Source: Lycium barbarum (Eukaryota > Streptophyta > Magnoliopsida > Solanales > Solanaceae). Taken from it: a stretch of DNA of 64,000 bases. This document shows positions 11,518 to 23,550 of the stretch, in pieces. The stretch covers positions 79,070,307-79,134,306 of the forward strand of contig NC_083339.1 of NCBI RefSeq assembly GCF_019175385.1, in the 5' to 3' direction. A model generated the notes under the pieces. The model saw only the letters and a program-made list of their open reading frames with translations. It was not told where the DNA came from and ran no database searches. The number at the start of each line of letters is the position of its first letter. Position 1 is the first letter of the stretch. Made by a program: the position numbers and the translations under genes.

Positions 11518-11725
11518 AACAACTTGTCTGGATGGTTGTCACCCATTGTATTGTATTATGTTGTTAGTTTAAATACAATGTTTGTTTTGATTGTTACTTT
11601 AATTTTATTGTAGTGTATCATTAAATCCATCGTTACGTAATGACGAAAAGTCTCATTTTATGTAACGACCTGGCGTTATTGTGTCGTTACCTTATTTATT
11701 TTTTCTCATTTTGTCTTTTTTTTTT

Positions 11726-12256
11726 GGCATGAAAACCACCAAACCAAGTTTGGCAGTGTTTTATTAAAAATAGTAAGTTTTCTATACAATAGTGTAAAGA
11801 AAGAAAAAGAACAGAAAAAACAAATGAAAACAATCCTAGAAAAAAAGAAAAAAAAAGGGACTAAAATGTAAACTACATCCAAAGACTGTATGGAAGCTAA
11901 TCTACTGCAGATCCTCTAGCCTTGCCTTGATACCATCTTAGACACCTACAAGCTCTCACCAAGTGCTATGGTTCAAAGTCAAAATGAATACATATTCAGG
12001 CTTCCAGGATGGAGTAGAATTCATCTATGTTACTTCAGATGTAGCTGCTATCTCCTTGCCTTGATGTTGACCTTTGTTTGCCATTGTCTCAAGTTTCCTG
12101 AATGAACCAATCTTTAGAAGTCTTACAAGAGAATGAGCTTCAAGCTAATACCACTCTTGTACCCCTGCCAGAGATAGTTTCATACAGGTCCATGTGCTAT
12201 TCATGGCATGTTGAGATGCAACCTTGTTGCTGCTACTGCTCTCCAGTTGCTTGCTA
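11726..12256 (-). other. LINE 3' untranslated region
   Basis: Lies between the ORF2 stop (12257) and the poly(A) tail. It has no reading frame and is A-rich on the element strand near its end (11800-11860). Confidence 0.7.
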
Positions 12257-13009
12257 TTAATCTCCACGGATATGATGGTCCTTAGCTGTCCTAATCCTCA
12301 TGTATGGTATATGTGACTTTTCTGTATTTAGAATTTTCCTTGTTTTCACAGGAAGTGAAGTAAAACTATGAAAATGATGATCACCTGCAAAATCAAAAGC
12401 ATAGTTAGTTAAAAAATCAGCCAGGCCATTTCCTTCTCTCAGAACATGCTCCACCCTCACTTCCTTATCCCTCCTCAACCTTGAAATATCATTTATGATC
12501 ATTGATATACTCCATGGAGTCTCCCACTGACCAGTTAAGATCATCTTCATAGTCATTGAGTCTGTTTCCATCACCACTGGCAACAGACTGTGTGTAACAC
12601 AGTACTTAAGACCCTCATGTAATGCCCTTGCTTCTGCTATCAGATTTGAACCATCTGGTATCCTTCTTGCTGGTACATACTGGAGGTCACCCACTGCATT
12701 TCTAATACAAAAGGCCACAGAGCTTGGTCCAGGATTTCCCCTAGAAGCTCCATCAGAATTACATTTATACCATCCTGGCATAGGAAAATCCCATTTCACT
12801 ATATTGCTTACAATTCTTGGCCTGTATGCTTCAAAGACTTGTAGAATTTGAGGTATGCATCTTGGTAAGTTGGTCTGCCATGGAAACCTCATTCTACACA
12901 TTTGATATATGATCATGTTTATCTCATAAATCACTTTGTTGATGGACATCCTCCCTCCATGTAGGATTGTATTCCTCCACTTCCATATCTGCCACATAGT
13001 GACCATTGG
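12257..13009 (-). pseudogene. LINE ORF2, C-terminal RNase H domain (distal segment)
   Basis: This segment continues ORF2 across the S2 insertion. Taking out S2 and one AATAG copy keeps the frame (2804 bp removed, frames match). It reads WQIWKWRNTILHGG, a linker typical of plant LINE ORF2, then an RNase H fold: GWYKCNSDGASRGNPGPSSV (first catalytic Asp), AEARALHEGLKYC (Glu), VVMETDSMTM (Asp) and EHVLREGNGLADFLTNYA (final Asp). The domain would remove RNA from RNA:DNA hybrids. Acquisition of a plant-type RNase H is known for plant L1 lineages. The stretch is open to its stop at 12257. Confidence 0.88.
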
Positions 13010-13014
13010 AATAG

Positions 13015-15813
13015 TGTTATACCCCGCATTTTTAGAGCATGAGCGTGACACGTGCTTCCTCAAGAAAAATTGACAATCATGTTGTTGCTACATAATTTAA
13101 ACTCACGTTGATAGTGTTGTATCCCGTATTTTTGTACGTCGGATTATTTGCAAAATGAGGTGGGGCCCACACGTCGAGATTTTTTTGGGACATGTGACAA
13201 GTTATATGAAGCACATATGTGAAGTTAAACACAACTCGGGAAGGACCCTCGAGCCAAATCAAAGTGGAAGTCCTCCAAACAAATATTTTTAAGTAACGTT
13301 TTCGGGTGATCTGACTTCGAGGGGCAAACACGATATTATAAGTTTGGAATTTGGAAAGGTATCAAGAGATAGAAGTTGTAGATAATTGAATTAGCTTTCC
13401 AACCATAGGTAGTGGGTCCACAGGTGACGTCGGGATAAGGAGTTATGGACGTTTTAAGGCAGAAGGGTCAGTGGGTTAGGCCCAATCCGGGCCCAACCGG
13501 GTTAGGCCCATGACCCATGGTTATTTAAGTAAAATTTCAGCCTTTCCCCCTCATTTTTCACACCAAAACACCCAGAAATTTCTGGAGGAAAAGAGAGAAG
13601 AGATCCTAGAGAGAAAAATCAATTTTTGACCAAAATCCGAGCCCCGAATTCCGAAGCCCATGAAGAGAAAAGTGTTGTACGTCGCGTTGTCTTCAATTTG
13701 AGCTAAATATCAACCAAGGAGGAGAGTGATAACATGGTTGCTGCCTACTTAAGGTAATATGAAGGTTCCTTTTCATTGTTAACAAGTTTATTTAAAGATT
13801 TAACGGATTAGAACGGAAGAAATAGCGATATAAATTCGTTTGTCGGTGTTGATGTGGTAGCCGTATAGGGGGGGCTGTTTTGGCGGGGTATGATGAGCTA
13901 ATTTTATTTAGTATTTTGGTTGTTGTTGTTGTGGATTCTATGATGTAAAATGAAGATTTAATGACTCAAGTCGAGGTGGTAATCGTTTGTGGGCTGTTGT
14001 AGAAGCTAATGTGATATTAATATAGTTTCTTGTATTTATGAGAATAATGTTGATAACGTGTGAATTGTTGATGTAGTTCATGAATTTGAAAGGAAAGGAA
14101 ATGTGTCGTTAATGTTCTTGTTGAACTTGGAAGATTTCGGGTTATGTTGTAAGTTGGTTAGGCCGTTTAAAGTATTGTGGGAGTTGCTTGAAGTATTCGT
14201 GAATATCGTTCGAATAGTTTTGGATTAATACTTGAATATATGAACAATCATATTGGTTTGATTGTATGCGGTTGAATTGAATATAATTGTTGGTATTGTT
14301 GTTGATAATGTGGCCGAGTTCCATTCTCGGGTTTGTTGTTGATGATTTAGCCGAGTTAGACTCTCGGGGATGGTGTATTTACAGGGGAAATGCTGCCGAA
14401 ATTTCGGCAGAATATAAGTGAATTCATTTGAAAGATTACGACAAGTATATGTCAATGAATCTAATGATTATGTAAATTCTTTCGTATGTAGACTAGCAAG
14501 TTTAGACAAATAAGTGTAGCTAACAGGGCGTGGAACAGGTATGTAAGGCTTACCCTTTATTTCTTTTGGCATGTCTTAGAGCCAAGTAAGTTATGATATG
14601 TACTTTGAGGTAACTCTACTCTCTAGTTCCAAGTTTGTTATGATGCGTATGTCCTCTTTGATATAAGTATCTAGTAAATCTGATATGAGTATTCCCAATT
14701 CTGATATAAGTATTTTGATATAAGTATTCTGATATAAGTACTCTGATACAAATACTCGGACATAAGTATTCTGATATAAGTGTTCTGACATAAGTATTCT
14801 GATATAAGTATTATGATCTGGGTATGTAATCTGATATAAGAATTCTGATATGAGTAATCTGCTATGAGCATCCTGATAGCACGTTCGATTATTCCATCGA
14901 GTCTTGATTTATGTGCATTTAGTTTCTCACTACTCTGCTCGTGCATATGTTATGATTTCCTTCGCCGAGTCCCGGGCCGGTATGTATCGTGCGGATGGTT
15001 CGCCGGGTTCCCCGTTGAGGGCCAGGTGCCATATATGTATTCCGAAGTTAGATGTGTTATGGTGTTATGATGTGTTATGTTTCGTCGAACCACATATGAT
15101 ATGTTATTATGATCTGTGACGGAGATTACGGAGTAAAACTTCTGGAGTTAGATGTGTGTGGCGCCAAGGGCAGGGCGGCGCCACGTTTCCCCGGGTCCCG
15201 GATGGGGCCGGATACCGTTCTTGGCATGCATGGTCTGTGTTTCCAGTAAGTTGTTTTTATTAATTTGCATATCGCACTTACTACTGTACTAATCTTTTGT
15301 ACTATTTGTTTCGCTTGTGATTTTGTTCATTTTATTCCATGCTTTACATACTCAGTACATATTCCGTACTGACCCCCTCTTCTTCGGGGGCTGCGTTTCA
15401 TGCCATACAGGTACACCCAGATGAGCAGAAGACTTCACTAGGAGGTGTTTCAGCGGGATTGGCGAGCTCCACTTTCCTCCGGAGCGTTGCCGAGTCAGAG
15501 CGTACATAAGTTGTGATTTCTGATTTGTGTTAGAGACTTTGCAGACAGAGTCGTGGGTACAGAACATCAGTTTGTCAGCGGCTTCATCAGCCGATGTGAT
15601 ATTTTGTGATATGTTACAGATTCCATATGTCTACAGATTTTGTTTGATTCGTGAACGATAGAAAGAAAGTTTCTGAAAGTCTTACTGTATGTTTTATGTG
15701 ATTTGATTTGAAAATATGAAAAGAGTATGTATGTAATCAGAGTCTGAGGGTTCGCTCGGCTTCGAATATGGGGTCGGGTGCCCATCACACCCTAATAAGG
15801 TTAGGGTGTGACA
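13015..15813 (+). repeat. Solo LTR S2 of a Ty3/gypsy element (2799 bp), inside the LINE
   Basis: Begins TGTTATACCCC and ends GTGTGACA, with AATAG on both sides (13010-13014 and 15814-15818). No internal gag/pol or primer site remains, so this is an LTR-LTR recombination product. Orientation is plus, judged from the conserved stem-loop CATACTCAGTAC...GTACTGAC (about 15345-15375). It also carries splice-donor-like AAG|GTAATAT (13754) and CAG|GTATGTAAGG (14539). A second LTR-start-like sequence TGTTGTATCCCG lies exactly 100 bp downstream (13115), also preceded by GATAG, suggesting a partial terminal duplication. Confidence 0.88.
14659..14876 (+). repeat. 15-bp minisatellite inside S2
   Basis: About 14 imperfect copies of a unit like TCTGATATAAGTATT. 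It is confined to the LTR and makes spurious open frames on the minus strand. Confidence 0.75.
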
Positions 15814-15818
15814 AATAG

Positions 15819-18800
15819 CTTTGAAGATGGTTCTGAACTTTGAGGGGCAATCTGCATTCCACCAGACTTGAAGAATCTGCCTGACTTGTTGAAACTGTGT
15901 TGTGATGCCAACAGTAGTTTTAACATAAGTCCATACTTTTCTAGCAACATTTCCTGTAACAAACAAATGATCCACAGTTTCATATTGCCTATGATCACAG
16001 CAGCAGTAACAGGTTTCCTCAGTATCTACCCCAATCCTTCTTACTACCTTTCCAACTAATATTTTGTATTTCCATAACCTCCAGAAAAAGAAGGATATCT
16101 TAAAAGGTACCCCTGATGTCCACATGTTCTTAAAGACATCTCACTTGACTGCTTTGCTCCTCAGTAATTCCCATGCAGTGCCTACAGTAAATTTGCCTGA
16201 TGCTGTTATCATCCATCTTGGTCTATCCCACTTTTCTTTTGGTTCATGAAAGTGCAATTATTCTACTATATGATCCACAATATCCATAGGGAATAACTGC
16301 TGCAATCTTCCTATATTCCAACCATCCTGCAACATAAGTTCTTTTACATCTTGAACACCCTCATCTATCTCAAAATCATCTGGAATGATGTGATATAGAG
16401 CCCCTAGCTTTGTCCAGTTGTCAAACCATACATTTGCAGTTCCACTCCTTGGTTCCCACCATATTTCTTGCTCTATATTATCTCTAGCCTCTATCATAGC
16501 CTTCCATACTTGAGAACCTCCCTTCCACTGCACAGTCTGAGGACTGTGCCTTTTGCAATATTTGATCCACATGTAGTTTGCCCATAGAGTATTTGTTGTC
16601 CTGAATTTCCACCAAATTTTTGCACATAAGGCTTTAGATACATCAAACAAAGATATAAAGCCTACTCCTCCTTCCTCTTTTGGCTTACACAAATTTAGCC
16701 ATGATGACAGTGTCTTCTTCTACCTTCCTCACTATTATTCTAGAAGAATCTTGAGAAGATTTTGTGCATATCATTGATAACACATTTTGGAGGTTTGATG
16801 GCTGACAACAAATGTATTGGCATACTCATTAGTACATTATTGATCAGAATAGCTTTTCCTCCAAATGATAGCAATCTTCTTTTCCAAGTCTGCAGCCTAT
16901 TCTTGACTTTCTTGATCAGATCATTGTAATCAGCCTTCCTCTTCCTTGAATGTGTGACAAGACAACCCAACTATGTAAAAGGAAAAGTGCCTCTTTTAAA
17001 ACCAGTAATATTCTCCACCTGTTGCATCAGCACATTAGACACCTTACTGTATACATAGAATGAGCTCTTGCCTTTATTTATAAGTTGGCCTGATACCTGC
17101 TCATATGCATGTAATACCTCCATAATTAGCTCCAAAGATCTAGCATCAGCAGATGAAAAAATTATTGTGTCATTTGCATATGTCAGATGATTCAGATTTG
17201 CACTCTATCTGGGCATTCCATAACTTCTAAACTCATTATTCTCAAATAAAGAATTCAATGCTCTTGATAAAACTTCAGCAGATAAGATGAACAAAGCAGG
17301 AGAGAGTGGATCTCCTTGTTTTACACCCCTGGTGGAATGAAAGAAACCATAAGCTTGACCATTAAGGAGTATGGAATACCAATTATTTGCTATCAGCCTC
17401 CAAACCATATCTATGAAAATTTCTGAAAATCCCATCTTCCTTAAAACTCTGATCAAGTAACTCCATGATACTCTATCATATGCTTTAGCCATGTCAAGCT
17501 TAAGTACAACATTAGCTGGTTTTCTTCTTAGTCTAATGTTAGTCACAACTTCTTGAGTTAGAAGGACATTTTCAATGATACATCTGCCCTTAACAAATCC
17601 AGACTGGTTGGGAGATATCAGAGAATGTAGAATGCCTTCCAGTTTATCCTGAACCACTCTAGAAATAACCTTGTTGATGAAGTTGCTGAGACTGATTGGT
17701 CTCATATCAGCGAAGGTCTCAATGTTATTCTTCTTTGGTATTAGTACCAGGTTGGTATGTGTGACTGACTTTGGAAGAGTTTGGCCATCAAAAAAGGCTT
17801 TCACAAGATTGTATACATCAGCACCAACAATGTCCCAACACACCTGATAAAATATTCCAATCATACCATCTGGACTACCAGCACTATCTGCAGATAATTC
17901 AAATACAGCCTTCTTCACCTCCTCTAAAGTTGGCATGCTTACCAGCTGATTGTTAGTATCTTGATCCACCATACTAGGAACATGTTGTAGCAATTCAAAG
18001 TCTAATGGATCAACCTCTTGAGAGAACTGTTGTTGGTAAAATCTACAAGCTTCTTCTGCCAAAAGTGACTCCCCTTCTATCCATACTCCTTGTTGATTCT
18101 GAATTCTTCCGATATGCAATCTCTTTCTCCTACCATTCACAATACTATAAAAGTACCTTGTATTCCTGTCACCCTCAGCAAAACTAGTCATATGTGACTT
18201 TTGTCTCCAAAATTCTTCCTCATAATGAACATATTTTTTCAATGCTGCTTGTGCTTGCTGTAGCACCATCCTGTTCATAGGAGTAGGATCTTCTTCAAAA
18301 CATTGTTATTTAATTCTCACCACCTCTTCCATTACTGTCAGGTGCTTGAAAATATCACCAAAAGTTGCCTTACTCCAAGCAGATAAAGCAGATTTCACAT
18401 TCTTCAATTTTAGCTTAAATCTGATAAAATCATCCCCTTCAAAATCTGTGATCCATGCCTGATTAACCACCTCTAAAAAAGATTCATGTTCTGTCCAGAA
18501 TTTTAGAAATTTGAAAGGTTTCCTTATGTGCTGTGAAGATTCACCACAAATAAGTAGTAAAGGGGCATGGCCTGAGCCAGTTCTGGATAAATGTTGCGCC
18601 TCCATATGTGCAAACCAATCTTGTAATTTAGAGTTTGCAATCATTCTATCCAATCTCTTGAAAATAGAGTCACTACCTGCCCTCCCATTCCACCAAGAAA
18701 ATAGGCTCCCCTTATAATTTATATCAAACAGCTCACATGAATTAATACAGAATGCAAAATCCTCATATTCATCTGGAAATACAGGTAAACCACCAATCTT

Positions 18801-19245
18801 CTCATCTTCATTCATAATGACATTAAAATCCCCCCCCCCCCCCCCCTACCAACCAAGGCAATTCCATTTGATTAGCCAAACTATACAGACTATCCCATAA
18901 ACTGATTCTTTCCAGATGATCACACTTTGCATAGACCATAGTTACCATAAGTGACTTATTCCAATCTTGGAAAAGCAGCTTTATAGTAATATGTTGTTCT
19001 AGGTCCTGCAGGATCTCCACATCCACATTATCATTTACAAAGAACCATATTTTACCATTGCAGTTTTAATGGGCATATCTCATACCTAATCTCCTTCTAA
19101 ATCCCTGAATATGCCTAAAGTGTTGAAAAGGCTCCATTAGAGCTATAATGAAGAATTTGTAATGTCTGTGCAGCATTTGGACTCTGTGAAAAGCTTGATG
19201 TGTGTTCACAGATCTGATATTCCAAAAGAGTGTCTTCATCATCAT
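15819..19245 (-). pseudogene. LINE ORF2, endonuclease and reverse transcriptase (proximal segment)
   Basis: Starts ATGATGATGAAGACA at 19245, overlapping the ORF1 stop. An APE-type endonuclease comes first ([39 protein letters not shown] in place of the usual SDH). The RT includes DGMIGIFYQVCW, RPISLSNFINKVISRVVQDK, SGFVKGRCI, LKLDMAKAYDRVSW and RGVKQGDPLSPALF. The catalytic box reads TYANDTIIF near 17180, where YADD is expected, so the first catalytic Asp is Asn. A zinc-finger-like region (CYCCCDHRQYETVDHLFV) follows near 16000. Breaks: TAA at about 19067, a frameshift in the C run at 18830-18846, TAA at about 18305, TAG at 17203, and a frameshift near 16700. S2 then interrupts the gene. Confidence 0.9.
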
Positions 19246-21471
19246 TTGAAAATAGGCTTACAACCTCTCCTTGGTACTACTCTTATAGGAATAGTATCTG
19301 TGATTACTTGTTTCTTTCCTTTCTTAGAGCTTTTCTGTCTAGATCTTGGTGAGATGCCAGCTTCTTTGACCATAGTACTAAAAACTTGCTCCACTGAAAC
19401 CTCTTCTTCACTTTCTTTGAATTTTTTCTTTCCCTCCTCATGTTCCACCTCAGCTCCCACATTAATATTATGAGAGATCACATCATGCAGTTCCTTCAAA
19501 GGAGATTGTTTTCTCTGAAGACTCAGTTTCTGCACATTGTCCATTTCCATTTGTGCCATTGCCAAATCCTTGATCACTTCCCTCTCAGGAGGAAATGAAC
19601 CAATGCCATTGTCAATAATTGAGATGCTCGGAATAGTTAATGTCTGATCTGTTTGATTATCTGCAACCTCCAAATCCCCTTTGGCATTTTCCAAACTATC
19701 AGCCTCAGTCTGCATTTCATCCTCACCTGATTCTAGATCATGCAAATCATCAAGGTTTTCCATCTGCTCATATGTACCATTACCATCTGGGACCTTTTCT
19801 ATCTGCTCCATGATAAATCCTGAGGCATGTCCATGCTTAGAAACAACAATGACACCTTCATCAATCATTTTTCCCACACTTGCACTTGTGTCCTCTAAAT
19901 TCTTGTCAGTATCATTTTCCTCAACAGTAATGACACCTTCATCAATAATGTACCCCACAGTTGCACTTCTGTCCTCTAAATTCTTGTCAGGATCATCTTC
20001 TTCAATAGCAATGACACGCTCATCAACCATCTCTCCCACACTTTCATACACATCTTTTGTTGTCTGCCATGCTTGTTCACCATTTGAATCCATTTTCCTT
20101 TTTGTATTTTTGATGGTATCTTCTCTATCATTGACTGCCACACATGGTACCAAATTTTGAGCATTCTCCTCCATTCCTTTCTTATCAAAAGATTGATCAG
20201 CTTGTTCCTTACCCTTTTCTACCTCATCGACCTTGTAATCTGCTCCCTGATCCTCTACACTGTTATTGACTTCTCCTTCTATGATTTTTTCTAACACATC
20301 AAAATAATTATGTGTAGAAACTTCCCTTTTAGGGGCAAGAACACTCTTGTTCCCAGCCTCATCAGGAATCTTGGTTGTTTTTTCCTTTGTCATTGATTCC
20401 AGGATAAGTAGCAACCTTCCCACTTGATAGAACTTTAGGCACATATGTTTGGACAGGATATCTCCATCCCTGCTGTCTTCTTCTTCCTACTGTAGATGTT
20501 GTAGCCATGTTTGATACATCCCCCTTCTCATGCTCCTTCTCCTCTTTCTTTGCATCCTCTTTTGTGTCTGCCACCAGTTAAGGATGCAATACACGACAGT
20601 CCTTATTTGTATGACCTTGCAACATGCATTCTGTGCAATACTTTGGTAAATGACCATATTGTATTCTCATCTTTTCCACCCTAATCTCCTTAGTCTTGTC
20701 ATCTTCAATTTCCATCAGAACAAACTTAGGAAGATCAGATAACAAATCTACTTGAACCTTAACCCTTGCGCAGTTAGGTCTAGTTTTGTTTATGGTGGCC
20801 ATGTCCAATACTAAGGGTTTCCCAACTGCGGATGCCAAAGTAAACAAAGATTCTTTGACAAAATACGTGGGAAGCAGATTTGGAAACGAGATCCAAGCCA
20901 TGGCTATTGACGTTTCTTCCTCAACCTTAAAGTTAGAATCATAAATTAGAGGCCTCATTTGATACGTAAAACCATCCTTAGATTTCAACCAAAAAGCACT
21001 CTTCGAGGACATATTAATGAAATCTTCCATTAGAGAACATATTATCAGTAAGTGTCTATCTCTCAAGAGACCAATATGACACTTTCCTTTCACACCACAC
21101 TGTTGAGGAATAATAGCTCTTAATTCTTGCAGCTCCGGCCATCAATAAGAAAACTTACCAACAATGGCATGTTGTAGGTTTTCAATCTGCTCTATTCTAG
21201 ATACTTCAGCAGTTGTCCAACGTACAATAGGGATACCATCAACATATGTCACCTCCTTCATTGGTATGGGATCACAGTGGCCATTGGACGTGGGAGTTGT
21301 TCCATGCACGAGTGTTTAAGCATAGTTTGGAGAAGAAGAACTGGACGGGAGAGTTGGATGAATATCATGGGATTGCGGGTGAATGAGGGGTGGGTAGTGT
21401 ATAATGGTAGTTGTTGGTGGAGGCTGACCAGCCGCCGCCGGTGACGGATGGCCAGCGGCCAAGGTGGCCAT
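19242..21471 (-). pseudogene. LINE ORF1, DUF4283/CCHC RNA-binding protein
   Basis: ATG at 21471 opens a Pro/Ala-rich head (MATLAAGHPSPAAAGQPPP). A TAA and a TGA lie in frame before the DUF4283-like domain, which has GLLRDRHLLIICSLMEDFIN, AMAWISFPNLLP and PLVLDMATINKTRPNCARV. The CCHC knuckle is YCTECMLQGHTNKDC, with all ligands kept. A stop at 20578 and a frameshift near 20440 separate an acidic, Glu/Asp-rich tail that contains three similar units of about 30 residues (VGEMVDERVIAIEEDDPDKN and two relatives). The tail ends in a basic [16 protein letters not shown]1 proteins of plant L1 elements coat the LINE RNA. The tail repeats are also visible as DNA repeats at about 19850-20040. Confidence 0.85.
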
Positions 21472-21973
21472 AGCTAAATTCGGGTTTAGTAACTAGGGTT
21501 GCATGGGGACGTAGGAGAGAGAAGAGAGAATATTTTCCTTTTATCACTTTTTTTCATTTTGTCTTTACTTATTATTTAATAATCATATTTTATCATTTAT
21601 CAAACCTTTTATGATAGCTCCACATTGTACCCTACTTTTCTTATATGTTTATCCTTCAAATTATTGATGCCTAACATTATGTAACAACGGAAAATGACAC
21701 AATCTATCCAAGCATTGTATTGATCAAAACAATAACATAAGAAAAGAATAACAGGGCGAGAACAACATATTGTATGCCTTTCTATTGTAGTGGAAATCGT
21801 TGAACTCACCACCAAAACAATTGCCCAAAATAGACTTCGTCTCTTTAGGAAACAAAGTTCTTGTCACCAACTAAATGCCCTAATTTGTGTGTCTTTTCTT
21901 TGTGAAGAGAATGAGTTAGACAAATTATTATTCTAAATGAGAAGAGAACAATGTTTTTTCTTATATACAGAGT

Positions 21974-22039
21974 AGAAGCGGTTAAAAGGAAATAACTTCC
22001 CCACATAGAAGTGGTTAAAAGGAAGTAACTTCCCCACTC
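21974..22039 (+). repeat. 33-bp tandem duplication
   Basis: Two copies start AGAAGCGGTTAAAAGGAA and AGAAGTGGTTAAAAGGAA at 21974 and 22007. They differ by a few transitions. Confidence 0.7.
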
Positions 22040-23189
22040 TTTTTGCACGTTTACTTCTTGAGGAAGTATAGGACATGTGGCAACTCATTTTAACCACAAT
22101 CCCTTATCTTTCCTAACCGGGTCGGGTCAGCCCACTTGGAGAAACCCACGACCCATATTCAAACATCTCCTATTTCGCTCACAATGGGCTAGATCCACAA
22201 CACACGAAATTCATACATGCAAATAGTTGGTGCGCCCTACGAGCATCAAGAGCTATAACATGTCAAATCAATTAAGATTGTATTAGAGCTCTTATGTAGA
22301 AACCCGATCACATGTAGAAAGGATTCAGTACTAACATAAGGATCTTATTACTCGCAATACCCCAGACATCATCCGCTACTCTAGTAGCTAGTTATCCGAT
22401 CCCTCACCATCTAAAGAGGTGAAATCAAGTTCATGTTTAACTTTACAATTACACTAGACAGCCACATGGTAAATGTAATGACCGGCTTATGTAAACAAGT
22501 TCAATTACTAATTTTCATTGTCTTCCTTTTCTATTTGAATCTATCTGTTCCAAATCAACTGCTGGCAGAACCCAATTTACGGATCGTGCGGGCACCTACC
22601 TTCCCACCTGGCAGGCGAACCTTTACCTACCAAACCATTGTTAAAACTCATTTTATAACTTAACAACTGGTAGGAAAGAACATTAAGTAAGAAAACATAA
22701 AATAAATTCTCTATAAATTTTGAAATTACAACTTCTCGGGACCTAGTCTAGACATGTACAAGAGCTTCTACAATAAAGAAGAGTAAACTCAAAATAAAAT
22801 GACACAACTTTTGCCTTGGAATAATATACACAGAAGCTCTAGGGAGATGTATGTCACTTCCTCTATCGAAACCTTCAAGGCATAACCTGAAACACATCTA
22901 CACCCCGAAAAGGATATAGCAAAAGTAGTATCAATACACCACACGTACTGGTAAGCATCATAGGCCAACTAAGATTAGTTCACACAACACGATATAGAAT
23001 CAATCAAAATAAACAGATAAGTAAAGTCGTAACACCTTTTCAAATCCTACCCATACTTAAACAGTTCCAACATAAACATACTCATATTCCTTTACCATTA
23101 CCACGTCAATGCAACAACGGGAAGTAAGGACTAACAGACAACAACAATTACATTCAAGACAGACTCCTAGACCAGTTAACCCACAACAA

Positions 23190-23550
23190 TTTATAAAGAA
23201 CATACATCAAACCTCCATACCAACCAATATTAAGTGGAACCACTAATACTTACCTTTTTCCTCCATAATCTGACAGACTCGTAAATTAACAAATAGACAC
23301 AACAACACAACAGCCCACATCTGACATTAGTTAATAATCACTTATCAAATACAAGTAAAACTAAGTAAAATCAATACAACCAACGACAGTATCTAAATCA
23401 TTCTTCCAAACCTGAACCATGCTAAATGGAATCACTCCAACACCACATTTCCTCGTTAGTCAACAGAGCCATGAAGTTACACGTAAACACAACCGCCCAT
23501 ATCTAAAATAGCATCATAAAATAGAAACAGATCAACCAATCACAGGGATA
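23190..23550 (+). repeat. Two diverged copies of a repeat of about 185 bp
   Basis: Matching strings recur at a spacing of about 180-190 bp: AAGTGGAACCACT/AAATGGAATCACT, then ACAGCCCACATCTGACAT/ACCGCCCATATCTAAAAT. Similarity is loose, so this could be an old tandem duplication. Confidence 0.4.

Larger units (their letters stand above)
11719..21553 (-). mobile_element. L1-like LINE, near full length, interrupted by solo LTR S2
   Basis: A non-LTR retrotransposon on the minus strand: 5' leader (21553-21472), ORF1, ORF2 and a 3' region ending in poly(A), visible as a T run at 11716-11725. A 13-bp duplication TCATTTTGTCTTT flanks it (11706-11718 and 21554-21566), as expected for target-primed reverse transcription. 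It is about 7.0 kb without S2 and its duplication. ORF1 and ORF2 overlap by four bases (ATGA). Both carry stops and frameshifts, so the copy is dead. Confidence 0.92.
11518..21741. mobile_element. Second MITE, split into two halves by a LINE (11518-11718 and 21567-21741)
   Basis: The left half contains AACTTGTCTGGATGGTTG and ATACAATGTTTGTTTTGATT. The right half contains the inverted counterparts ACAATCTATCCAAGC and ATTGTATTGATCAAAACAAT. The two halves are interrupted by the LINE and its 13-bp TSD. The arrangement matches a non-coding terminal-inverted-repeat element that I recall as common in Solanaceae; I do not assign a family name. The right terminus is degenerate, so its outer boundary is approximate. 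Confidence 0.65.

Noticed and set aside
14659..14876. Regularly spaced short repeats resembling a CRISPR array
   Set aside because: The units are contiguous 15-mers without unique spacers, inside a plant LTR. It is a minisatellite.
19681..20160. 159-residue plus-strand frame
   Set aside because: Antisense shadow of the acidic LINE ORF1 tail; Ser/Pro bias follows from complementing Asp/Glu codons.
22434..22663. 76-residue plus-strand frame with a hydrophobic stretch
   Set aside because: Isolated, no family resemblance, no promoter or splice support; likely chance in AT-rich DNA.
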